A stretch of 64,000 bases of DNA, from contig AP026545.1 of the NCBI GenBank assembly GCA_026075535.2, positions 10,416,001 through 10,480,000 of the forward strand, written 5' to 3'. Positions 54,110-64,000 of this stretch are shown here, piece after piece (the first letter of the stretch is position 1; every line of letters starts with the position of its first letter). The notes under the pieces were generated by a model. That model had not been told where the DNA came from. It saw only the letters and a list, made by a program, of their open reading frames with translations, and ran no database searches. A program made the position numbers and the translations under genes. The DNA is from Tricholoma matsutake. Lineage: Eukaryota > Basidiomycota > Agaricomycetes > Agaricales > Tricholomataceae.

Positions 54110-55189
54110 AGTAAGAACAACAATACCACAGCAATAGCAACACCAACAATGGCATGTTGGACAGTGCTTGGGGGTGTTGCTCCCTCCTCATAAGTTTTAT
54201 TCATTTTATTCTTCACTTTTACACTAAATCTACTGGTTTTACAGGCTAACACTCATGACACTGCTTAACGTAACGATATGAACACACCAGCTGCCACATC
54301 ACACCAACCACCCCACAAGGGACCACGACGCCAGATAACAGGAGGAGCAATGCAGGGGAAATACTTGGGAGGTGATACCTCTCGAGTGGTTCCTATGTTC
54401 TTTTTTTTTGTTTCTCAATCTTCTTTTTTACTGATTTTGTTCATCTTACTTCTGTAGGCCACACCATAGGGTGGTGACATGTCCCCCACACCTCATGATC
54501 TACCACATGAGCCAGGGAGCCAAAAACAATGCCAAGGGACTTCAACAACACCAAGGCCACACCTCCAGCATCCCAACCTGCCATGTCAACACCACAAATG
54601 AAGAGCACCAATGACACAATGGGGAGGACTGTGAAGACAGCAAAGACAAAGATGAAGATGAAGGCAAAGATGGCAAAGATGAACACAAAGGCAAAGATGG
54701 TGAACAAGGCCAAGGACAAGGACGAAGACAAGGACAGGGATGAGGATGACAGCAACGATGTGGGTCCCGGGCCCTCTGGTATGTTTTTCATTTCTTCTTT
54801 TTTATTATTTTACTAATCTTATGTTGGTTTTAGTTACTATGAGGTGGGAGGGTGTGCCTCCCAAGCTAAACTTATCTTCTTTTCTTCTTTTTCACCCTCA
54901 TCTTTTGTTACTTACAACTTCTATGAACAGAGTGCAACGGAGTGGAGAGCAAAACAGTGGTGATGCATGTCAATGACCAAGGGCCAACACAGGAACACAG
55001 GGCTGCCAACCACAATGATGGAATGACAAGACCAGGGCCACCGAGGCACAGGAGCACAAATGACTGGGAATACCGATGATGACAGCGACTCAGCCAACAG
55101 TCAATGTAGTGCTTTTGTAATGTACCCCACATAATCCAGGAGAGCACATAACAATGTACCTACTATGATTCCAAGGAGCTTGTAGGCCC
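54110..55189 (+). other. Low-complexity region with Lys/Asp/Met-rich ORF (54529-54816)
   Basis: The ORF at 54529-54816 encodes MPRDFNNTKATPPASQPAMS followed by repeats of K-M/A-K and KDEDKD. It seems built from AAGATG/AAGGCAAAG-type short tandem repeats (54620-54760). No domain recognised. Possible small exons separated by pyrimidine-rich introns (for example GTATGTTTTTCATTTC at about 54779) occur, so a lineage-specific gene cannot be excluded. Upstream of 54110 the Copia insertion interrupts an Asn/Thr-rich frame. Confidence 0.35.
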
Positions 55190-56190
55190 ATGCAAGTTAT
55201 AATTGTCCCTCTCCCTCTCTCGTCGCTCTATAATAACATGCTTCAGCTATACCTGTCCACTCTCCCTCTATGTTATAACCCCAGTGCCAGCCAGTTTGTC
55301 ATCACCCTCTTAGTGTTATAACATGTGTGGTTCTATTGTCCTCACCCTCTGTTATCACATACTGCAATTTTCCCTGGTTGGCATTGTAATTTCCCTTGCC
55401 TGCTAGACATTATAACATGTCCTTTTGACAATGATCCCTCTGCTCACCCTAGACATTATAACCCATTATTTTCAGCAATGATCCCTCCTCACTTGCCCTA
55501 GACATTATGATGCACCCTTTTGACAATGATCCATCGCCCCAGACATTATAATGTATCATTTCGGCAGCGATTCCTTGCCTGCTCACCCTAGACATTATAA
55601 TGTAACCTTTTTGACAACAATTCCTTTGGAGTTATAACACCATTCCATCACTTGCTCTGTTATAATGCATCCCACTCCCCTCCCACACCCCCCTCAAGTG
55701 TTATACCGTGCCCCTTTCTCCAATAATCTTGATAGGTTATAATGCCGCTCTCATTTCGATGGTGTTTCCTTGCCTGCTCACCCTAGACAATATAATGCAA
55801 CCTTTTCAACAACAATCCCTTTGGAGTTATAATGCCGTTCAATCCCTATTGCCCACTTGCTCCATTATAATGCATCCCACTCCCCTTGCACACCCACCTC
55901 AAGTGTTATATTGTGTCCCTTTTGTCAGTGATCTTGATAGGTTATAACACCGGAACTCGCTCTCATGCCTCCCATTACAAAGTCAAAGTGTTTCACTCTC
56001 ACCCACATTCTCTGCATTATAAAGCAGTGATTTTTGAGCCATATGCCTGCCCTTTCAAGTCTGTATTATAATATATTATAATGTAACCCTTTCGATCATA
56101 ATAAGCATTATAACTCAAATGAATTCCCATTCCTTGCCATCTTGCTATCGCGATTCTGATTTGCCCCCCTACATCTGCATTATAACACAC
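55190..56190. repeat. TTATAA-rich degenerate tandem repeat
   Basis: About 18 copies of TTATAA, usually as CATTATAATG or GTTATAACAC, recur every 30-70 bases in pyrimidine-rich sequence. A higher-order duplication of about 200 bp is visible: the stretch from TGCCTGCTCACCCTAGACA at about 55575 to GATCTTGATAGGTTATAA at about 55743 returns at about 55775-55945. No ORF is supported. Confidence 0.75.
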
Positions 56191-56323
56191 CACCTCAAAT
56201 CAGAAGTTGATCACTCACGCCTTTCGTTAGGTCATACCAAATTACAATGCAGGTTTCTTCAACTGTTTAATCACATGGTCTTGTTGATAGTCTCACGTGG
56301 TCATGTCTATGGGTTCGCGTTGA
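56191..56323. other. Flank of the solo LTR
   Basis: No feature supported. The bases directly before the LTR (GCGTTGA) do not match those after it (GTGTC), so no target duplication is apparent. Confidence 0.4.
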
Positions 56324-57496
56324 TGATACTCAACCCAGGAAAGCCACATAAACTGCCGATGAGGCAATTGCTGATATTTGCGACAAGTCAGAGGAAGGTT
56401 GTGAGTCATTCCGAATGTTCGTGGCCCAACCAATGGGGAGATGACCAGTTGGTACTAGTCGTGAAGGTAGTGTTATGAGAGACGAAGGCGTTTGGCATGG
56501 TCCGATGGAGTATCAATCGATATCGAGGGTGATCGATGAGATCGATGGCAAACAAGTTTATCGTCGATGGTCGATGTGTGAATTCTGGAGACCTTTTGAT
56601 AGGTTGATAGTATATGAAGGGTGTGGCAAATGGCTATGAAGTGTTGGAAGAGTTGCTAGTGCTAATGACGAGAGGATCGAGGGAGGATCGAGGACGTGAC
56701 GATTGCAGAGGTTTCTTGTCAATCGAGAAAACCCGTAGAGACTTAGATTGTTTTAGAAAGTTGATCAGATGCTTAGAACTGTATATGAGATGATATGTGA
56801 AGATGATTTCTTTTTATTTCCAAGTAGATACTACAGAGTTTTATATGTTTTAAAGAAACTTCCTAAAAAATGGAATGAGAAACATGTGTAGAACATGAGG
56901 CAAAAGATATGAGTTAAGGCACAAGGCCATAAAGGAGACTGGAATCCAAACAAGAAAGATATATATATCATATGATGAAAGAGTAATAAAGGGAAAGAAC
57001 TAAAAGAGACTGTCCTTTGTGTATAAACTGCACTAAGTCTCGCAATAATGCGTCCAGCGGGTTCTGTGCATGGTAGGGACTTGGAACGAGGCTGACCTAT
57101 GATCAGCAGGTTTGAGCACGAGTTGGAATATGTCCTAGTGCATGGTCTTCCACCATTTAGATAATGAAGGCAGCGGCCGATGTTGCTTGTAGTCTCTCAA
57201 TATCGATCGATGATGCTCAATGATGCTCAATTGCAGTTGCGGCTGTTCAAAGTTGATCGGGGGTGTTTGATGGTCATGTAGAGGGATCTTAGGGGCTTTC
57301 GGGGTAGTCCTAAGGTTGTGCAATGTGGGCTCTTGATATGATCGATGTCGCTGGTGATGTTTCGATGTGGTCAATATGATATCGCAATTGATAGACTGGG
57401 TCACATTGCATCTGGGACATCGTAGGAGTTAGCCGATGTGATTAGAATGATGCTAAAGTGGTGAATTGGTCCTTGAGCCGAGGAGAAGACCTATCA
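56324..57496 (-). repeat. Solo LTR related to Gypsy element 1
   Basis: Aligns along its whole length with 351-1534, with the same TGATA and TATCA ends and the same orientation. It is not followed by the polypurine tract seen at 1535, and no internal Gypsy sequence adjoins it, so it is a solo LTR left by recombination or a 5' LTR whose body is gone. Distinct changes from the first copy include many C/T and G/A differences. Confidence 0.82.
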
Positions 57497-57578
57497 GTGT
57501 CTCATCAATGCACTCAATATCTTGTACTTGTGGCCACCACTGTTGCAAACTCTCCATTTATAAGTCATAAAGAAGAAC

Positions 57579-58400
57579 TACTCCTCCTCGAAGTTGAACA
57601 TCGAATCATCGCCATCATCTTCTCCCTTGATCTCAACCTCGAGCACAGCAACATCCACTGCATCCTCTTGGTCCTTTAGATGCCTCTCCAAAACTAATGC
57701 CGCTCACTGTCGTATGGCCACCCAGGAATTCAACCAAGACAAGAGTCGACGACGTTCTGGGGCAGCATTTTTGGTTGCATATGTGGCAAGACCTTCAGCA
57801 AGATGAGACAATATTGAAGTCCAGCAATGAGCTTGTTTGTCCCACCAATTTCCCTTCCAGGGGCAGAACTGGATGGCTCAGTGCATTTCTTCTTCAAGAA
57901 GCTGTATTTCTTCCTTCCACCTGGCTGCTCTAGCATGTCATTTCAGCCATTCTACACGAAGATCTGTGTCAGACTGTTAGAGCAATCAGATTTTACTGAG
58001 GGTTCTCAAAAACTCACATGCATCACTAAAACTATTGTTGTTTACCTCCTTGCTGGTTGTGGTGTACCAAATCCATGACAGGGTCCTGTGGCCCTCACCC
58101 ACTGCCAATTTCAGGTTGAACGATGTTTCTGGTAGAGCCTCAAAGTTTTCAGTTTGTCCCCCTGCGAGCTCTGGACTCAAGCCGGCCATGACACGTGTTT
58201 GCCGATTTTCCTGTTGTTCCTCATTGGTGAGGGCCCTCTCACTCAACCCTCGAGTATTGTTGGGGTGGAATTCCTGCAAGGTTTTCTCCCATATCCCAGG
58301 TCCTTGTAGTGCAAGTATCACATTTCTGGCCATAGTATACTGTCGACAAGCAGACTTGATTTTTGATCCAGTGTGTTCTTGAAGGGTTCAGAATCATGTA
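57579..58400 (-). pseudogene. KDZ transposase C-terminal region
   Basis: On the minus strand from 58370: ACRQYTMARNVILALQGPGI, then WEKTLQEFHPNNTRGLSERA, and FNLKLAVGEGHRTLSWIWY, as expected near the C-terminus of Kyakuja-Dileera-Zisupton transposases (x-LGEG-x-R-x-x-SWIW). After an intron-like gap the sequence continues EWLK, TGA, HARAARWKEEIQLLEEEMH, TGA, AIQFCPWKGNWWDKQAH and YATKNAAPERRRLLSW (57950-57720). It ends with an acidic tail with DQEDAVDVAVLEVEIKGED and FNFEEE (57670-57580). Both TGA codons (57940-57938 and 57880-57878) fall where Arg or a similar residue fits. The catalytic domain and the CxC zinc region are not in the window, so this is a truncated copy. The family is a class of DNA transposons in mushrooms. 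Confidence 0.8.
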
Positions 58401-60016
58401 TAGTGACATTGGGTGGAGACATTCCATTTTCATCTGTGTGTCATAGCGATGTACTTATCTAAATGTTTTTCCAGCCTACCGAAGAGTTGGGACTGGACAC
58501 AACATGTTGATGACATGCTATTACTTAATTAAGTTAATTACATACAAAATCCATTCCCAAAGTATTGTCCAGCCGATTTTTGCGAATTCAAAACCAACAA
58601 AACCTTTGAAATGAAAATATCTACCTTTTGTTGGTTAAGAATCTGGGAAATATACATTTTTGCATCCCCCAGGATGGATTTCCAGAAAATCACTGTTTTG
58701 TCATGCATTTCTTACATAAACACCACCACCTCATGTGATTCATATCTTAGTGCTGGGTTGCTGGCATTCTCCATTCATTGTCATCATCATCACTACTTCC
58801 TCACACCTCCATCCCATTCTTGAGTGGTTGGGGTTGTAAGCAGTGATGTGGCAAGTTTGCAAGGTAGGGTGTGCTTACCTTGTGTCTCTTGTTGTCATTG
58901 AAGATAGCACCTCATCATCGTTGTCATCATCTCTCAGCCCAGTTGTTGGTTGTCACTGAATATCCACCCCATGAGCAGTGGCTTGTGAGGCTGGGGTGGT
59001 GGGGTTGTTGTTACATTCACATAAGTTAAGTTTAAATCTACAAAAGAAGCCAACAAAGATGTTAGTAGTAAAGAGAATAATGAAAAAACAAAACAAGCAC
59101 CTCCAAAGTTAACAAACACATAGAACATGTGTGATGTGGCAGGTTTGCAGCCACAGATGTCGCCATTTGGTGTGGTTGAAGGGGTGCGGGGGTGGTTGAG
59201 GTGTCAGTTTGTGTTGAATGCAACATAGTGGTGGTGAGGGGGTTGGTAGTTGTCATGCATGTCATGGTTGTTGTGGTTGGTAGCCATGGGAGTCATTTGG
59301 CAAATGGTGCCACAGGTATATAAGCATCAATAAAATAACTGATGCCTTGGGCCCTCTCACCCATAAATAACAGTAGTAATATAATAATATTTATGTAAAT
59401 TATGTACTATTACAAAAAGTAATTAGCAGTTATCAATGATCATATATATTCATACCTTGTAAGCTTGATGCAACCAAAGTCTGGTCCACAACCAGTTGTG
59501 GTCAGTCTTTGGGCAGTTCATTGAGATGCTCTACCATTGATGAACCATGAACTGGACTTGTGAAAATGTTAGGGCAACCACAACCGATGGTCCAGTTGCC
59601 ATCAGTCCAGTTTGGTTTGGTCCACAGTCTTTTTTTGGTCCAATAGACTGGTCTTTCAAACACTAGTGTACAATCATTGGTTTGTAACCTTATAGGCTAA
59701 CCCCTTGTGCCAATCACTGAAAATCCAACACATTCACATTGGTGCAAAAAACTTTGTATAACACTTGTATTGTATTACTCTATACTTAAACTGTCAATTA
59801 CACACTATAGAACTGGAAAGATGGCAGGTAGTTACCATGGTGAATCAGACCCATGGTGTTCTCAAAATAACTGTGGTTAAAAACCAGCACTGCAGCTGTG
59901 GTGTTCAAATGGGTGTAGTTTTGACAGATACAGGTGCAGTGTGGGAAAATCTTACCTGTGGTATGACCCATGTTACACCCTAGTTCCTAGTTGCTGGACC
60001 AATTTCAGCACCCCAT
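58401..60016. other. Region without a supported gene
   Basis: Short ORFs without motifs. Around 59560-59650 there are repeated words such as GGTCCAGTT and CCAGTTTGGT. The right part may hold decayed upstream sequence of the Copia fragment but I cannot identify domains. Confidence 0.4.
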
Positions 60017-61682
60017 GTGAGTGTGCCTGATTCCAATAAGCAAGAAGATTCTGATCTCCCAATGGAAGGCACCGACAATATAGGCTACATTACAAAGATA
60101 GCCAAGGAAGGAGGAATTGGTTTGATGAGCTGGCTGCTATCAAAGGCAGTTAAACCATCAAGCAAATCACACCAGGTTCCTACACAATTTTGCAATATTG
60201 TGTGCCTACCCATGCAGCAGCAAATAGAGTGGAAACAAGCATGCCACAAAGAGTTAGAGGCTCTTCATGATAGGCATGTCTATAAAATTGTAGATCTTCC
60301 ACATGGTCATAAAACAATCAAAAACAGATGGGTTTTTTCCATGAAATTGGATAGAAGAAAACAAGCCAGACTCAAAGCCAAAGGCTTTTCACAAGTCAAA
60401 GGCATTGACTTCAATGAGATTTTCTCACCAGTTGTCCACCAGCAGACCATACACCTCATGTTTGCCCTTGCATCTTTAGAAGGCATGTATATGACTGGTC
60501 TGGATATAAAAACCACATTTTTGTGCAGCAAGCTAAACTGAGGAGATCTATATGGATCAACCTGAGGATTTCATACTCAAGGGAAAAGAGCACAAAGTAC
60601 TGCACTTATACTGAGCATTGTATGGCCTTAAACAGGTTGCACTGGCCTGGTGGAAAGAGCTAGAGGCATTTATGTGCATCATAGGATTCATGCATGCCAG
60701 CTCCAATGCTGGTATCTTTATTCACAAAGATCCAAAGACAGGCAGCATTGTAACTGCACTAGTCTATGTTGATGATGGCTTGTTCATGGACAAGAACAAG
60801 AAATTTGTGGATGAAAAGAAAAATACTTGTCTCAAGCATTGGGAGTGCCATTATACTGGAAAAGTCATAAAATTCTTAGGCATGCACATCACCCAGACCA
60901 CAACCAAAATCAAACTCAAACAAAGAACATATCTCACCACAGTGCTTGAGAGGTTTGAGATGACAAATGCCAAAGTTACCCCCATTCTGCTTCTGACAGG
61001 GTACTCCTTTGGAAAACACAGTGATGCCAAATGCAGCACTTGGATCAAAATATCAATCTGTGATCAGATCTTTGTTGTATCTGATACTTGGAATGCAACC
61101 TGATATTGCTTATGCAGTAATCAAGATGTTGCAATTCAAGCCAAGAACATCTGGACAAAGTGGTGTATATCATGTGCTACCTGGTTGGGACCCAGGATTA
61201 TGAACTTGTGTATGATGGAGAGAAATCTGAGGGCCTACAAGCCTTCACAGATTCTGATTGGGCAGCTGACACCATTAAGTCCCAATTGACAATGGGTTAC
61301 TTTGCTACTTTAGTGAGTTGCATAGTATGCTGCCCTTTCATCCATGGAAGCTGAATACATGGCTCTCTCTGACACATGTCAGCAGATATCATGAATACAG
61401 TCCTTATTTGGGGAACTCAGGTATGTCCTGAAGTGCATTCCAATTTGCACTGATAATCAGGGATCCATCTTTATCAGATCAAATCCAGTTCAAGAAAGAA
61501 GGACTAAACACATAGACATTCACTATCACTACACCTGTGAATGCATCAAAAATGACAAAGTCACAGTTGTTTTCATTCCCGGAAGTGAGAATCTGGCTGA
61601 CATGTTCACAAAGAATCATGGTGCCATCCTCTTCAGGAAATTTAGAGACTCTCTCAGAATTAGTTTTGAGATTCAAACTTAG
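60017..61682 (+). pseudogene. Second Copia element, RT and RNase H only
   Basis: RT: WKQACHKELEALHDRHVYKI, IKNRWVFSMKLDRRKQARLK, GFSQVKGIDFNEIFSPVVHQ and TGLDIKTTFLCSKLN, then a stop and frame change at 60540, YGLKQVALAWWKELEAFM, and an intact catalytic box LVYVDDGLFMD at about 60763-60795. FLGMHITQTTTKIKLKQRTY and a frame change near 61000 follow. RNase H: GTQDYELVYDGEKSEGLQAF, TDSDWAADTIKS (about 61247), AEYMALSDTCQQIS near 61350, CTDNQGSIFIRSNP, RTKHIDIHYHYTCECIKNDK, FIPGSENLADMFTK, and an end at about 61680. The sequence is clearly distinct from the element at 49-54 kb. Gag, protease and integrase are absent. Confidence 0.88.
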
Positions 61683-61714
61683 CTGCTTACAGTGCTGTAC
61701 AGTTTGAGGGGGGT

Positions 61715-61978
61715 TGGAATTAATTATCATGTTAAACATGCTGCAGAACATGCACATAACATTAGGTAATACATGTGGTGATACATGCTGCAATGCATCT
61801 GCATAACACATGTTGTCCCACTCCACTACACATGTGGAGAACACATGCCCCGGAGTTTCATGTGGATTCCTTATAATTATTTATATAAGGAGAACCTGTC
61901 CATAACATAATACAGTGTTTTTCCCTCTAACACTCTAGCAGTAAGACTAAGAACTACTATACTGCACAGGTAAGTTGT
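61715..61978 (+). repeat. 3' LTR of the second Copia element
   Basis: Follows a purine-rich tract (GAGGGGGG, 61706-61713) and begins TGGAATTAATTATC. It contains TTTATATAAGG at about 61879 as TATA box and ends near ACTGCACA at 61978. The right border is approximate because no second LTR is in the window. Confidence 0.6.
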
Positions 61979-63057
61979 GAGGGGCTTGTACACTTCTTGT
62001 GTAGTATATCCTGCTTGCTTCAACATCTGCTACAGCCAGATCTGCCACCTCATGCTGTTCTTGGTGCTGTCTGACAATTGCTGTATATCACAGCTGCTTG
62101 CCACTGGAAGTTGTGAACTCTGACCAGAATTCTTCAGGCGAGCCTTGTCAGAAGCAGTGCACAATGTTAGGGAAACACCCATTAAGCTGCTAGCAATACC
62201 ATGTGGGTTCTCTCTACAAGAAGGCATGAAGGGGTGTGTGCATGATGCAAGGTTTGATGGTTTAATGGGGAAGGTTAAAATAGAACAGTTGGTTGAGGAA
62301 GGTGGTTCACACTCTAATAATGGGTGGAAAACCTAAGAGAACTTAGAGAACACAACTAGAGTTCCCCCAGGTGTATATTTGGTTTATATACTATGTTATA
62401 CCTGTTGTACAATATTGTTATACCAATGTGCACATACATACATGCATACAATTGCAAGTGTGCATGCATGCCACACATGTGAAACAAAATTCTTATGCCT
62501 AATGCTTATGCACCTACCACTAGTACTACATATTTAGATGCGAAAAATAGAAGAACTTTTTTATTATAGTTGTTTCCTATTATTACCCCCCTTTTACATC
62601 TTTACTTCCAGGTGAGAGAAAATGTTATTTGTCTACTCTGTGATATTTTGTTAAGGCCAGAATTTCATCCCCTCATACTCCATTCTTGCAATACACCATG
62701 CAGCATTTTGATCAAGCTTGAAAAATTGGGTGGTCACTTTATGCACTTCCTTACAGTTTTCTTCAGGTTCCCACAAGTTATTTTTGTCTATAGTCTTTCC
62801 ACTTTACTAAGAACTCCAGTTTATTTTGTCAAAGGTGGGAATCTAGGATTTCTTCAACAACATATTTGGGTACACCTTCCACTGTTATTGGAGCTTGGGG
62901 TGACATTTGTTGGCCAACATGTGTCAGACCATCTAAAACCAATTCTGGGTGGAAACACGAAAAAGCAGTATGAGGCAGTATTCCATCATAGATTGCAATG
63001 TTATAACACATCCTTATACTTAGAGAGATTGGTTTTATTGTTCGTGCATGTCTCTAG
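61979..63057 (+). other. Unassigned region with an ORF at 62570-63067
   Basis: The ORF of 165 codons starts MFPIITPLLHLYFQVRENVI and includes HIWVHLPLLLELGVTFVGQH and TKKQYEAVFHHRLQCYNTSL. It is hydrophobic in its first half, with no clear family. It overlaps the 3' end of the gene on the other strand by a few bases. A simple ACATACATACATGCATACA stretch lies at about 62429-62450. Confidence 0.3.

Positions 63058-64000
<943 letters not shown>

Noticed and set aside
55190..56190. piggyBac-type TTAA insertion hot spot
   Set aside because: The motif is TTATAA, not TTAA, and no terminal repeats or transposase are nearby.
345..57496. The two 1.2-kb LTRs as ends of one giant element
   Set aside because: The 55 kb between them contains many unrelated complete insertions and host-type genes, and only the left LTR has an adjoining polypurine tract.
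57497..57501. GTGTC after the solo LTR as a target duplication
   Set aside because: The same pentamer is not found directly before the LTR; its identity with the duplication of Gypsy element 2 is probably chance.

Overview
The window looks like repeat-rich nuclear DNA of a mushroom-forming basidiomycete (Agaricomycetes). The evidence is short GT-AG introns of about 45-75 bases and families typical of that group: chromoviral Ty3/Gypsy, Ty1/Copia, Ngaro-like tyrosine-recombinase retroelements, a KDZ transposase, a FunK1 kinase, a DUF6535 membrane protein and a STE6-type ABC transporter. The species cannot be told from the sequence. A Tricholoma-like TE-rich agaric is only a guess.

Layout. 0.35-5.4 kb: 3' half of a minus-strand Ty3/Gypsy element (LTR, polypurine tract, an antisense ORF, integrase, RNase H). 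5.9-8.2 kb: hypothetical ORF and a DUF6535 fragment. 8.83-16.55 kb: a complete but dead chromoviral Gypsy element with 705-bp LTRs and GTGTC target duplications, inserted into a minus-strand gag gene (8.7-8.83 plus 16.55-17.28 kb). 17.7-18.2 kb: a second gag-like fragment. 19-22 kb: BAH-PHD pseudogene, a transposase fragment and a sirtuin pseudogene. 23-25.5 kb: GC-rich repeats and hypothetical ORFs. 25.9-31.4 kb: Ngaro-like element between long direct repeats. 32.2-38.1 kb: minus-strand hypothetical gene with a 48-bp coding minisatellite, FunK1 pseudogene, and a conserved hypothetical. 38.2 kb: fold-back MITE. 38.9-42.1 kb: STE6-like ABC transporter pseudogene. 44.6-46.4 kb: second BAH-PHD copy followed by a zinc-ribbon-like fragment. 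47.1-48.7 kb: two tandem arrays (18 bp and 159 bp). 49.17-54.10 kb: complete Copia element with CTAGC duplications. 55.2-56.2 kb: TTATAA-rich repeat. 56.3-57.5 kb: solo copy of the first Gypsy LTR. 57.6-58.4 kb: KDZ transposase C-terminus. 60-62 kb: 5'-truncated Copia with one LTR. 63.06-64 kb: an apparently intact host gene, O-acetylhomoserine sulfhydrylase, running off the right edge.

Two themes tie the region together. First, nearly every mobile or captured gene carries CpG-to-TpG/CpA changes. Arg CGA codons have become TGA stops, and catalytic Asp has become Asn in two reverse transcriptases, one RNase H and a sirtuin, as expected from cytosine methylation and deamination or a RIP-like process. 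Second, both Gypsy elements carry, between pol and the 3' polypurine tract, an ORF antisense to pol. It encodes a charged or coiled-coil protein with a Zn2Cys6-like cysteine cluster. This shared extra gene is the most interesting candidate system in the window.
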